DNA from: Lateolabrax maculatus
Lineage: Eukaryota; Chordata; Actinopteri; Acropomatiformes; Lateolabracidae
NCBI GenBank assembly: GCA_031216445.1
Contig: CM062202.1
Coordinates: 1,480,001-1,544,000 of the forward strand
Length of the DNA stretch: 64,000 bases
Reading direction: 5' to 3'
A model generated the notes under the pieces. That model was not told where the DNA came from, ran no database searches, and was given only the letters and a program-made list of their open reading frames with translations. The translations under genes were made by a program, and so were the position numbers. Below, piece by piece: positions 30,687 to 41,836 of the stretch (position 1 is the first letter of the stretch; the number at the start of each line of letters is the position of its first letter).

Positions 30687-32933
30687 GTAAGCCTTATTCT
30701 GTTCTCCTAATTAGTCTCTTTAAATCAAAAATGTTTCGTTCTTTTTGTATTTAATTATCTCTATGGCATAACAATAAAGTAAATAATTCAAATAGTCCTC
30801 AGTCCAAAAACAAAGACACAGCTAACAAACTGTCTTAACTTTACTTTCAGGTGCAACATACTCCAACAGGAAAAGGTAAAGCTGTTTACATTACAGTTAA
30901 CTGTGTTACTGTTAATTCACACATGAATGTTTATCATGGATTGTTTTTAGCTGTAGCGAGACAGCGGGTTAAAACAGAATAAGGCTCAGATTTTAAGGTT
31001 TATAAAAGTGAAAACATAAACACACAAAAAAAATATGTTCCTCTCTTTATCAGGTTCCAGCACAAGGGACTGGACTCCCCTGAACCCAGCTGTGTGTCCA
31101 TGAAGAGTGACCGCTCCATGCGTCATCATATTGCTTTCAAAGATGGACCCGACTCTACTGATAAAAAGTAAGGGTTTGAAGCTGATGATAAGACAGGAGT
31201 TGTCTTCTGCTGAAAAGCAGTTCTTCCCATAACTGAGGATACATCAGGGTCTAGTCTGGTTTTGCCCGTTGTTTCATCCAGAAGTGACGTTGGCCTCTCT
31301 TATCTTTTTACAACAAATCCCCTGATCTACACAGCAAAATAAGTCATTTGTCAGTGCCTTCCAATACAACCATATGAGACTTTTATTGATATCAGCAGGA
31401 CTCAAACCTGTCACCCAACAGGAATGTTTATCTCGGTCCATTCTGCAAAACCAAATGACAGCATTTTCCTTCATTCTTTCTGCAGTATCTGCACATGGTG
31501 ACTAAGGTGGAGTTAAACCTACAATAACTGTTTTGCCACTTGGGGGAGACAGAAACAAGCTGTAAACACAACATTGACATGACAGTTGCTTATCTACACA
31601 TCCATCTATTAGCATTCATTTAGAGCTGTGTTTGTGTCCATCAGATGATTTTAAGTCCAATATTCACCCTCTTTTGGCTCTGTTTTTTATCTCTACGAAC
31701 TCCTGAGAAAAATATCAGACTCTTTAGCTATTAAATGCTCCACTATGTTCACCAGCTCGTCTCTAACTGTGTCTGTCAGTGGGTTTATCAGAGCTGGTTT
31801 GATGAAAACAGCTGCCTGCTGCTGCTGCTGCTGGAAACAACAAAACAGTAAAGTTGTGGGCTGTAACCTGTATGAGAGCCTGTAAGCTACAACAGCCCAT
31901 GATGCGTCATCTTTCCTCCACAGAGACCTTCAGGACAAGTGTGAGGTTGCCAGTATTGAGTCTAGCAAGAAGCGTCAACCAGACCTGCACTCCATATTCA
32001 TGGTATGTGAATGTACAACACTTTTTACCTCTTCTAAAGTAATTAAATAAATAACTAAACAACCACTCTGCTCTGAGTCTCCATTCAACACTGTTTTGAG
32101 TTTTAATTCGTATAATTTCCTGTTCCAGACGCTTGAGGAAAACATCGCTACCTTTATGAAGAACGAGCTGAAGAGGATTGAGAGGGTTTTGAATCCAGAT
32201 CCAACCGAAAGTTTAGAGTTTACAGGGCTGGATGAGGAAGTGGGAGACAGTAAAGAAGAAAAGCAGAGGAGGATCAGCAGGGCAGCATTTCTGAAGATCA
32301 CACTGCACTTCCTGAGGAAAATGAAGCAGGGGGAGCTGGCCGATTCTCTGCAAGGCAGTAAGACACTTAAACACCACGAAAAGGGACAACAATGGGGAAA
32401 TGGAGGAGGTGCATCTTTATTAGCTCGCCATTTGTACAACAAGGCTTCTACCTCTAATTTGTGATTAAACAAATCCCAAATTATGACAAAATCCTTTTGA
32501 TCTGTCTTTATGTGTAGGCTTATGGCACAATATATTTTAGGATATTTATTCTGAACAAAAAATCTGGTATATTTTTAAAAATGAAAGCACTATTATAGAT
32601 TATTTTGTTACAGATATTGTTCCCCAATGTCAAGAATGAACTTCCGTGCTCTATTACTTTTGCCATCTGTGATGTAACATCCACCCATTGATGTTGTTGT
32701 TTGTTCATTCAGAGACTCATGCCGTCATCTGCGAGCGTAAACTCAAATCTAATCTGAAGAAGAAGTTCCAGTTTTTATTCGAAGGCATCGCTAAAGCAGG
32801 AAACCCAACCCTTCTGAATCAGATCTACACAGAGCTCTACATCACAGAGGGAGAGACTGGAGAGGTCAATAATGAACATGAGGTCAGACAGACCAGAAAC
32901 AACAATCAGATGCGAAGACCTCTGGTTTGGTAA
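30659..32933 (+). CDS. Truncated NLRC3-like NLR: N-terminal region plus FISNA only (gene span, 6 exons)
   Basis: Family knowledge: fish have large NLR families whose N-terminal linker exons precede a FISNA domain, then NACHT (NTPase) and LRRs, and which act in cytosolic innate immune sensing. Seen here: six GT-AG exons in matching phase give 231 residues without an internal stop. EPSCVSMKSDRSM (about 28-40) is the NLR linker signature. Residues 83-145 correspond to the NELKRIERVL to RRISRAAFLKITL region. Residues about 148-218 are FISNA, ending GEVNNEHEVRQ. After Gln218 the frame departs from the family and stops 13 codons later. The expected RPETTIR(C)ED motif continues in another frame, then homology ends. 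No Walker A, NACHT or LRR is seen. It is either a decaying pseudogene or a short FISNA-only protein. The first two small exons are the least certain. Confidence 0.75.
30851..30875 (+). CDS. NLR fragment exon 2
   Basis: A 25-nt exon (SATYSNRK) between a TTTCAG acceptor and GTAAAG donor. The phase fits both neighbours. Confidence 0.5.
31054..31167 (+). CDS. NLR fragment exon 3
   Basis: Encodes RFQHKGLDSPEPSCVSMKSD, then RSMRHHIAFKDGPDSTDK. PSCVSMKSD is the signature of the fish NLR linker exon. TATCAG acceptor, GTAAGG donor. Confidence 0.82.
31924..32002 (+). CDS. NLR fragment exon 4
   Basis: Encodes DLQDKCEVASIESSKKRQPD and LHSIFM. It matches the family exon that ends in SIFM. CCACAG acceptor, GTATGT donor. 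Confidence 0.8.
32129..32357 (+). CDS. NLR fragment exon 5
   Basis: Encodes TLEENIATFMKNELKRIERV, continuing through an acidic stretch to RRISRAAFLKITLHFLRKMK. It matches the helical exon before FISNA. TTCCAG acceptor, GTAAGA donor, phase 1. Confidence 0.85.
32713..32933 (+). CDS. NLR fragment exon 6 (FISNA, truncated)
   Basis: Encodes ERKLKSNLKKKFQFLFEGIA, KAGNPTLLNQIYTELYITEG and EVNNEHEVRQ, the FISNA core. A shifted 13-residue tail ending RPLVW follows, with TAA at 32931-32933. In intact family members this exon runs on into NACHT. Here the matching RPETTIRCED motif is in another frame (from about 32883) and similarity ends near 32930. Confidence 0.85.
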
Positions 32934-34903
32934 CCATATTCTAGGTTATACTGTCAGCCTATTTGCTTATTTTTTAATGGTGGATTCGATTGGTTTGGTT
33001 GAGTCATATATTGGGATGGATGTTTTATCAGGTGTAATTATTTGGAGACATAGGCAGTTATCAGCTCTTGAAATTTTTCAGAATGTCCTGGAATGCATAT
33101 TTTTCCTCCATGTCGTAAGTAGTCTTAATTCTTTTGGTGCCTTCAGGTTCATGTTTCAGTGACGCCTCAGTTGGTGTTAATTGATGATAACTGGTAGTAA
33201 CGGATGCAGTTTGAATACATCATTGCCTCAAACAGTTTAGCAAAAATGAATATGGAAGAAACCAGTTTAATTATCATGTTTCTATAATGAAATAGAACAT
33301 GCTGGCCTTACATTGTTTACCCCTTGCTTCAGGGTAGACCATGGAGGAGCCCAGAGACTGAAACCACATCCGAGGAAGTGTAAGTGTTTGTTTTTTATTT
33401 TTCCTTTTTATTTTATTTTTTTTATTATTTATTTACGAAAACAACTTTTTATTGGAAAGCCCCACCTCAAACAGTGACATCATTCATTCATTAAAATCCT
33501 ACTGTTTCAATAAATTGTCTCCTATTGATGATATGTTGAGGGTTTAACCGAATTAATAGTCAAACTGCCAATGAATAATAACTAAATGTGCTATAAATTG
33601 TTAATCTATTGACAGACAGACGTAATTGCATCACGTATGGTATATCCTTGATTAAAAGTGTCGTGAAACAGCTTTGATCTATAGACACTTATGTTTGACA
33701 ATAACAATTTAAAAAAGTAATAGGAGGAAAACTCAAGTATTAAAAGAAGAACTAGAGTTGACTAATCTGTGATAAACTTGAAATTAGATTGGCAGTATTC
33801 ACATGAAGTGAATTAACCAATGAATGATGGCAATCTCTTTACATGACGTTAGGGACCACATCAGAGTGGAAAAGGAAATCACAGCCTAGGAAAAAAGACC
33901 TTTAACTACAAACTTTATTTAAAAGCTTGTTACCCACAAAACCCACAATGTCAGAAAAAAAAAAAAAACAATTTAAAATAAGTAATTTCATCTGTTGATT
34001 ATTTTATTTCGATTAATCACTTAAATGGTAAAAAATGCCATCACATTTCCCAGATATTCAATTTACAATGATATAAAACAGAGAAAAGCAAATCCTATTT
34101 TGAAAGTGTTCACAGATATCTGTTCACATGCTGTTGTATCTGCCTTTGCACTTGTTGACGGCCATGAGAGCATTTATAATCATGTGCCGTCCAGTTTCCA
34201 CAGTGTGTAAGTACCTCTCTATTTTGAAAGAGTGTCATTAAGCACAGTCACCACCAGAGGTGAAGAGTGGCTGCTATAAGGAAGAGTTCGGCGTAAACAC
34301 CTGCTCTCAAAACAACTGTACAAAGTGTAAAGGAAGACCCAATAGCTTGTCCATATTTCAAAATAAAAGTTTAAAGCTATAAAGTATTGTAGTTACAAAC
34401 TGTGACCACTGGGGTACAGCAACTATTCTTTTTCTATACTGATTAAATAAAAACAGGAAACAAAACAGAATGCAAATAGCATGATACCCTAATTTTAATA
34501 TATTTTCTAGAATATACAGTCAGGTAAACAAGACCTGGAGCTCTTCATTAAAAACACATTAAAAGCCTACACCTTGTCATACGCTTCATGTTTGACATTG
34601 GCATCATTCCATTATTATTAAACATTATCTTGAATTTGACTGTAACATAATGGTTTTGATAACTACAAAAGAATATAATTGAACTCAATTTGCACCGAAA
34701 ATGACCCAGAAGTCAAAGAAAACCTCATGAAAGCCAAGAAATCCATGTAAAAATAGACCCCAACTTAGTGAGAAGCTGATACACACTGTACTAATAATAT
34801 CATATGGCAACTTTTTTACTACAGATTACGAACATGGCAGATCGGCAACCTGCCATTACAAATAACGGTAGGAACACCCAGTTAAGTATAACAAACTGGA
34901 TCA
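32934..34903. other. Tail-to-tail intergenic region, NLR fragment to TRIM
   Basis: AT-rich with no recognisable coding exon. A short acceptor/donor-bounded segment near 33334-33377 could be a further NLR-fragment exon, but it shows no family resemblance. No NACHT or LRR remnant was found in any frame. Confidence 0.5.
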
Positions 34904-36643
34904 CTACTCTACTTTGGTGCATTTGACAGGAGTGATCTGTAGAGGAGCAGAGTCGATCCCCTCCTCAGCGGGTCGGAATAAAGGGTAGATCCGGGTCTTT
35001 GTTGGGGTGCTGGTGTAATACCTGAGTGCAAATAAATTACGCAGAAATGGAGCACTCTCTGTAAAGGCACATCCCGTGAAGGAGTAGATCAGAGCCCGAG
35101 TGTCCACGTTATAGAAAGAGACCAACCCTTCTTCATAATCCACAAACACCCCAACCTTCTGTGGCTGTTCAGACAAGGACAGGTGCACAGGAGGATTTGT
35201 GTTGGCCTGGCAACGTCCAAAATACGACCTCAATGTCCAGCATCCGTTTTCAGGGCTCAGGGACAAATCAGCAACTTTCCTGCCGATGGACTCTCTTGCC
35301 ACGCCGACTTCCCATCCTGTTTGCCTTTCAAGTGCAACTTCGTAGTAGAACCTGCCGGAGGAAAACCCCTCATTTCCAAGGACAAAATGGAGAAACTGGA
35401 ACCTTGTGGGGTTGTCGGGGACATTTCTCTTTGTGCCTCCATCCCTCACTTGTTTCCCGTCCTCAGAGAGGATAAGGGAGGGGTGTGCTGTGTTGGCGTC
35501 CAGAGTCACTGTTACTGCATATTGCTCCTGGATTTTGCCAAGCTCATCGTCAAACGCATTCTTTGTTTGGGTTAGCATCTCTTCCTCAACTATCTCCTCT
35601 TCATCTACCAGGTTGACTTCTCTGATAATATTCTCCATCTGTTCGTCGAGCGTCTCCTCCATCTTGGCCACTGCACTCCTCACCATCTCCACCTCCAGGA
35701 GAGGTTGGACTCTGACTATAAAGCGGTGCTTTGTGTTTGAAGGGGAGGCGGCGGATGGGAGGTCCTGGAGGAGTCTAAACTCGTCCTCGGCCGTTAAGAG
35801 CTCATCCAGCTGGGCACTCGTCCGATTGTTCTCTGCGATCTCCAGCTGCAGTTGTCTGATGAGTGCGTCAGCCTGCTGCTCTGCTGCTTTCTGCTTCTCC
35901 TCCAACAGCAGGATCAGCATCACCTTTTTGGTCTGAATGGAGGCCTCCAGAGCAGCGAAGGTCTTGACAATTTCTGCTTTCGTTCTCTCCACTTCCTGCC
36001 GATCTTGAACCATTGACTTCTGAAGCCTGTTAGCAATAATGCTTTTCGCATGCAGAGTGTGCTTGACTTGCCTTTTCTTATGCTTCAGCTTAGTTTTCCT
36101 CTCTGTAAACTCTTCCTCTAAAGAGATGGCCTCATGCGCCATGTGGTCATCCCTCAAGCAGGCAACGCAAACACAGCTCTGGTCTTTCCTGCAGAAAAAC
36201 TCGATCACCTTGTTGTGTTTCTTGCACACCCTGTCCTCGAGGGTGTCCACAGGGTTGATCAGCTTGTGCCACTTTAAGGCCTGAACTTTGTGATGTGGCC
36301 CCAGGTGAACGTTGCAGTAGGAGGCCAGACAAACCAGGCAGGATTTGAGAGCCTTACGCTTCACCCCATGGCAGAGGTCACAGGTCACCTCTCCAGGCAT
36401 GGCAGGGGAATTACTGTCGTCCGACGTGTCTCTGATTTCTGTGTTGACTTGCAGCTCTGGAGCTTTGTGGAAATTCTCATTGCACTGTGGACACTGGCTG
36501 ACGCCACTGAGGGCCGAGTAGTTTGTGATGCAGCTCTTGCAGTTGATGTGTCCGCAGGGAGTGGTGACAGGTTTGGTGAGCACTTCCAGACAGATTGAAC
36601 ACAACAATTTCTCCTTAGACGGGGAAGTGTTGGCTGAGGCCAT
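34904..36643 (-). CDS. TRIM-family E3 ubiquitin ligase (RING, B-box, coiled coil, PRY-SPRY)
   Basis: Family knowledge: TRIM proteins are RING E3 ubiquitin ligases that self-assemble through the coiled coil and recognise targets with PRY-SPRY. Many fish members are interferon-responsive antiviral factors. Seen: 579 residues in one coding exon, starting MASANTSPSK. The RING has all eight ligands (C15, C18, C30, H32, C35, C38, C51, C54). A B-box1-like region spans 88-118. B-box2 spans about 140-170 (C140, H143, C151, C159, C162, H167, H170). The coiled coil covers about 175-315. PRY-SPRY covers about 373-560 with LILSEDGKQVR, VLGNEGFSSGRFYYEV and GWEVGVARES. About 20 residues appear inserted before the final YPLFRP. 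The chosen ATG follows a strong splice acceptor, so the upstream 14-codon extension is intronic. The fish family member cannot be named (TRIM21-, TRIM39- or bloodthirsty-like). It is convergent with the NLR fragment. Confidence 0.93.
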   Translation of the reverse strand: MASANTSPSKEKLLCSICLEVLTKPVTTPCGHINCKSCITNYSALSGVSQCPQCNENFHKAPELQVNTEIRDTSDDSNSPAMPGEVTCDLCHGVKRKALKSCLVCLASYCNVHLGPHHKVQALKWHKLINPVDTLEDRVCKKHNKVIEFFCRKDQSCVCVACLRDDHMAHEAISLEEEFTERKTKLKHKKRQVKHTLHAKSIIANRLQKSMVQDRQEVERTKAEIVKTFAALEASIQTKKVMLILLLEEKQKAAEQQADALIRQLQLEIAENNRTSAQLDELLTAEDEFRLLQDLPSAASPSNTKHRFIVRVQPLLEVEMVRSAVAKMEETLDEQMENIIREVNLVDEEEIVEEEMLTQTKNAFDDELGKIQEQYAVTVTLDANTAHPSLILSEDGKQVRDGGTKRNVPDNPTRFQFLHFVLGNEGFSSGRFYYEVALERQTGWEVGVARESIGRKVADLSLSPENGCWTLRSYFGRCQANTNPPVHLSLSEQPQKVGVFVDYEEGLVSFYNVDTRALIYSFTGCAFTESAPFLRNLFALRYYTSTPTKTRIYPLFRPAEEGIDSAPLQITPVKCTKVE

Positions 36644-36645
36644 TT

Positions 36646-37569
36646 CTGCAGAGGAAAAGAAAGACGAAATCAATAAACAAATCAAAGTTAACAGCTAGAC
36701 TAAACAGGCGCCTCATAATGCTGCTATCACCTGTGTCTTTTATCTTCCAAAGTCCAACATGTGGTTAAAGTGACTGCTTTGTTAAGGTCAGGGTACCTTC
36801 GTGGTCATGCTTTTGTCAGTGTATTTTGTTTATGTTTGGCCATGTATTTTTTAGTTTTGTCCACACCCAATTGTCTCCTACCTGTTTGGCACAGTACATG
36901 TTCCCCTTGTGTTATTAGTCAGGTATGTTTTGTCTTTGTTGAGGTCGGTTAAGTCATGCTGTCCAGCTGTGTTTCATTGATCTCTTTTAGGGCCCAATTT
37001 AGTTAATAATCCACTTGCTTTTTCCTCCTTTTTTGGGTGGATGAAAACCCCACCTTTTTTTAAATTCAAAAACCTGTTTGTCTTATTATTAATCTTACTG
37101 TACTGACACAGAAATACTGGGTGAAGGAGAAAACATGGAGTGGATCTCCACAACTCACCACGGTCAGATCTGAGTCACTTCCTGCACACACATACATGCA
37201 CCTCTCTGCATTTCATGTGTGTTGAGCAAACATAATTTCAACACGACAAATCATCAGCCTCACAGATACGGGTCAGAAGGGCCCTGACACACCCAGGCCG
37301 TCATCATCGATCCGCATGTTGATTATTGATATGAAGACAAGGAGACTCCTGATCCGGTCCGAGACGGATCCAGATCACCGCTAAACCTCACGTCCAAAAA
37401 AGTCCGACACTCCTTTTATTCTCTGCTGTGTTTTAAGATAGTTTGGGCTTTAAAATGATAACATTTCTAGTGAAGGATTGCGCATTTTATTTCAGTGAAG
37501 GTCTATGATCCAGAGTATCGTTACATGTAATATCATATCTGATGGCACCCTGCTGGGAGTCAAACTCAC
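36646..37569 (-). other. 5' UTR intron of the TRIM gene
   Basis: On the minus strand a CAG/GTGAGT donor lies at 37570/37569. A pyrimidine-rich CTCTGCAG acceptor ends at 36646, two bases before the start codon. This is a usual layout for single-coding-exon TRIM genes. No other gene is visible inside. Confidence 0.7.
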
Positions 37570-37650
37570 CTGTTGAGATGTGCGCTTGTAGTTTTCTGTC
37601 GGTTGGAAAGCAGCGGAGGACAAATGTTGAGTTTCACTTTAGTTTCCTGA
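37570..37650 (-). other. Probable non-coding first exon of the TRIM gene
   Basis: Inferred from the strong donor at its end. The upstream border is unknown; a C-run on the plus strand (about 37657-37674) lies just beyond it. Confidence 0.5.
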
Positions 37651-38040
37651 AAGTCCCCCCCCCCCCCCCCCCCCAGTCCCCGCCTCCCTGTGTTACTGTG
37701 GGACTTCTGTGTTTGTGAGGACCGACACCAGCTTTACACCTTGGCAGTGATGACTTCTATGGAAAGTTGGAAACGTTGGAATTTAGTTTTATTTATTTTT
37801 ACATTCAGGACAATTTGGAAAGTAAAGACAGATGTTAAGTATAGTAAATATAAGTCAGACATTTTGGACATTTCATGAGACATAATAAAGACATATTGTG
37901 CCTTCTTTCCTTTATTCCAGGTGTATTATATCAGCTTTTAATACGGGCATCGTTTATTTACTTGTGGAAAGTGTTTTTGCTTTACAGAACAAATTAAATC
38001 AAAACGTGACGCCAGCAAAGCTTCAGTGACACGAGCTGAA

Positions 38041-38153
38041 TTAAATGGGGGGGGGGGGGGGGGGGGAGAGATACGGAGGGAGAGAGAGAGGGAGAGAGAG
38101 AGAGAGAGGGAGAGAGAGAGAGACAGCGGGAGAGAGAGAGAGAGAGAGACAGC

Positions 38154-38190
<37 letters not shown>

Positions 38191-38214
38191 CGGGAGACAG
38201 CGGGAGAGAGAGAG
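38041..38214. repeat. G-run and (GAGA)n/CAGCGG tract before clip3 exon 1
   Basis: About 20 consecutive G (38047-38066), then GA repeats with periodic GACAGCGGGAGA units up to the putative first exon of clip3. The purine strand is the clip3 coding strand. Confidence 0.9.
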
Positions 38215-38730
38215 CCGAGCATCAGTCGGTTTCTGCCGTGGACCCGGACACTCAGAGACTCTTCACCGAACAACCAGCGGCTTGTTTCCAGGTAAGACCC
38301 CCCGTGCGCGTGGCTCGACGGGCCGCGGTGTCTCGTGCGGTCTGTGGAGGCAGGTGGAGATGCTGAGGCGGAGGGATGGAGACAAAAACAAAACCTCGGG
38401 AATGAATCCCGCTCCCCGTGTCTGACGGACCCTGCTGCGCTTTAGAATCGAGCGTCGTGTGTTTTTAACATGCGGATGAATGTATCACCGCAGCTTCACG
38501 CCTTTTCTGCGTGTGCGTGTGTTCATTGTTTGTCTGCGGGGCGTTTTTTCCGCTCCGGTCCTTTACTGCGCACATTGGCACAAAGCGCATCCCGGGCCTG
38601 TCGCGCTTCTCCTCTCGTGTTTTTCAGCCTGCGGGATCAGAAACGGAGCTGGAGCGGTGCGGGACGCGCGCTCCGCCTCGTCTGGTCGTGTTTTTGCGGT
38701 ATTTTGTGCCTTGGTCTGGTTTGTTGTAAA
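38215..38730 (+). promoter_or_regulatory. clip3: clip3 CpG-rich 5' region
   Basis: CpG-dense DNA covers the putative first exon and the start of intron 1, as expected for a vertebrate neuronal or housekeeping promoter. No TATA box stands out. Confidence 0.6.
38216..38291 (+). other. clip3: Putative non-coding exon 1 of clip3
   Basis: Ends at CCAG/GTAAGA (38291/38292). The next acceptor in clip3 is at 41814, 23 bases before the ATG, so a non-coding exon upstream is required. This is the best donor in the CpG-rich region. The 5' border is a guess at the end of the GA tract. Confidence 0.6.
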
Positions 38731-38904
38731 ATGGAGGCTGTGATGGAGGAGGAGGAGGAGGAGGAGGGAGGATGCTGCCAGGGCCTCCCTCCTCCTCCCC
38801 CAACCTGCTGGTAAACATCACATGGGATTCACACACCCTTCAAATCACCCAAAACCCCCAATGAGACCGTGTTAGTCTATAACTGTGGACCTGGAGGTGT
38901 GTGT

Positions 38905-38941
<37 letters not shown>

Positions 38942-40994
38942 TGTTAAAGATGAGCTGATCGTTGGTTATTATGATGGTTTCCATCCCGGCCAGTATTCCC
39001 ACAGGGACTCCAGTCCTCCAGTCTGTACATCCACTGGACTGCTGGACTGAATCAGCACAAGGTCATTATAAACTCACAGCCTGTGAGAATATCACCCAAA
39101 AACATTCATTCTACACACGGTTTTAATTCATCCTCTGGCATGTTATTTAGTATCTATCTGCGTCAGTCCCAGTCGCCTTTATATCATTACACAATTCCAA
39201 CAATACAAGGTAATAAAGGCGATTGTTGCAGTAAGAAACATTTATTTGGGGAGAACGATGGTTAAAAATCTGATACACAAACTATAATAATCTGATAGAA
39301 ATGTAGTATTGCTTATTGTAAAGCTTATTTCAGCCCTCTGGTAACAGTTTTCTGTGTGCAGAACTCTCTCAGCTCTTGTTTCCTTATTGAATCAGTCTCA
39401 TTCTGTGGTCGTGTGCAGGACAGAAGATATAAAGTCGTAGACTGCTGCGAGCTGTAGAGCCGCTGGATGCCTCTGAAGTAACTCCATCTTTGTAAAAATG
39501 ACGACGTTGTTTGTCTGAGGATGTGGACAGAGATATATTTGCATCCGCTGATAATTGACAATACATTGAATATGTAGTTGTAGAGTAGAGACAAGTTTGT
39601 TTCCCAGCTGTGAAACCCGTCCAGGACGTTTCTTGGTTGCCTTTGTTAAAGAAACGTAGAATCTTGCCTCAAAGCTCCAGTGTCGTCCGGGCTTTGGCCG
39701 TGATTTTCCCAGTAGATTTGTGAATGTGATTATAACGCCCACCTCCGGTCTCGTGCAGCCACGCTGACTCACACGGTCGCGTTGTGTAACCTTTGTCGTG
39801 GCCTCAGCCGAGTCCTGTTCCTGCTCTGTTCGACCAGCTGAGACCACAGATCACACAAAACCCCCCACAGACGCAGAGGCAAATAATCACTTTAAACAGA
39901 GCAATGAAACGGACCAGATGTCACAGCAGGAAGTGCGTTTTCGTGTTGTTTTCATGTCATTTTATTCTCAGCATAACATTATTTGTTTTTTTCGTGATCA
40001 CTAAATAGCTGCTCTGAGATCAGGAGAAAAACGTTTGACCTGAGTCTCGATTGTGTTTCTTACAGTACAGACTTGTGCTGCTGGATAAAACCAGAATCAG
40101 ACCTAAAATCCTGATGTTTCGATGCATTTGGACGCCTGATGCAACTGACAGCAACTGATAGCTTAGCATGTAGCTGCTGCTGCAGACAGACAGGAGCTGA
40201 CTCAGATCAGACAGCAACAGAGCTGCTGTTTGTGTGCATTAAACTGCACAGCTCAGACTGTAGACACATCTCATACGCCTCAGCTGACCTCCTACATGAT
40301 CTGTGAGTGTGTGTGTGTGTGTGTGTGCAGACGGGTAAAGAGGATGGGACTGGTTTAACTGGCTTCGTACTGGCTGAATACTGCAGCTCTGCTCTTTCTG
40401 TGGCGTCGCTCACTCTGCAGCCCAGAGAGCAGGTGAAGATGACTCAGGTCTGACGGTTTCTGATACAGTGGGACAGTTTTCATCCCATCACTGCGACCAG
40501 GAGCGACCCCTTAAACTTAAACCTACTGTATTGATCAATTGAACTTTAAAAAAGATGTGTCGATCTATTGCTATGTTGGTGCATCAGATTTAAATATGGA
40601 ACGAGAAGAAATGACAATAACAAAAGTTTAAACTTTCATTAATAAACAGATCAGCATCATGTGTTAAAGGAAAAGTCGGCGTTAAAACACACTTTTTGTC
40701 TTAAAATGGAAGGCAGTGCAGCCCGAAGTATCCTGACCGCAGTTCAAACCACAGGATCAGATGAAGAGTTTCCTTGGATTTATGTATTTCCCTCCTCGGA
40801 TGTCGGATGTTCGAGAAGAAGACGGATGTTCGATGATGGAGGGAGTGGCTGCTTGATGGATTTCAGCATCCCGTCCATTTGCTAAAGTGGAGAGTAGATT
40901 TAATCCAGTCGGGGCCTGTCGACAGCTACTGATGGACAGGGAGCCTTACCATTAGCCTTGTTAGGTACTGCCATTATCAGTACAATGCAGAAAC

Positions 40995-41034
<40 letters not shown>

Positions 41035-41813
41035 GAGCTAAACATAGCACTGGTCTGGTGATGCATGACAGAAAGAGTGAAAACATGGAGGAGCGCCAAG
41101 AGGCGGAGGGCAGACTGGCTGGTTTTACCTGAATCCAGACGCCACGAGTCCGCCCCACGCCCTCTTACCAGAACTATGTGCTGGTTCATGGGGGCGGGAC
41201 CCTGTCGTCTGTCCAACCTACTGATGAGGCGTCAGTAGAGTGAGGAGTGAAATGTTATTCAATCGCTTCTTCGGGTTTCTTCAAGTCAGTTGTCGTGTTT
41301 CAGGTCTAGATGCTGACACGTATTACCATACGCAGACCCAGGGGTTAAATATAACCTGCACCACAGGTCCCCTGTAATGTTTTGTATAGTACTTTGTATA
41401 ATGTCCATCGATGTGATGAGGCAGGAAGAGTTATACAGTTTCTCATGTCAGTGCACAGGACTAATAATTCCTTAGTGACACCATGTGGCGATGCATGGCC
41501 ACATGACTGTCGCTGCCTTTTACATGTTTATTGTGCTGCTACAAGTTTTTGCTTTCAAGTCTTTTGTCTCAAATAAGTCACGTCTCCAGTTGTAATTTTG
41601 AAAATCATGTCCGTCAAAGCTTTAGCTGTGGGGTGTCTTTAGTTTGAGCTTTTGGATGTTGAGTTCGTTTTGATTTTCATCATTAAATCAGTTCAACCTG
41701 ATCTGCTTCTTGCAGTAATTTCTTATAAAAAAAGGAAATGAAAGAAATAACATTAAATGCAAATTAAAATGTTTAAATGTTTTATTAAAAGTGTCTTCCT
41801 TCCTCTCTGACAG
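38292..41813 (+). other. clip3: clip3 intron 1
   Basis: About 3.5 kb. Contains a (GGA)n run near 38743 and CA/TG microsatellites at about 38897-38942, 40303-40328 and 40999-41030. Open frames on both strands lack family resemblance. Confidence 0.6.
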
Positions 41814-41836
41814 GCCCAGCTGCAGCATCCCTCATC

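Noticed and set aside
35161..36598. Plus-strand open frames of 81-176 codons inside the TRIM exon
   Set aside because: Antisense shadows of a well-supported TRIM coding exon.
36644..36685. Upstream in-frame extension of the TRIM protein (MICLLISSFFSSAE)
   Set aside because: It lies in the pyrimidine-rich tract of a clear splice acceptor two bases before the next ATG, so it is intronic.
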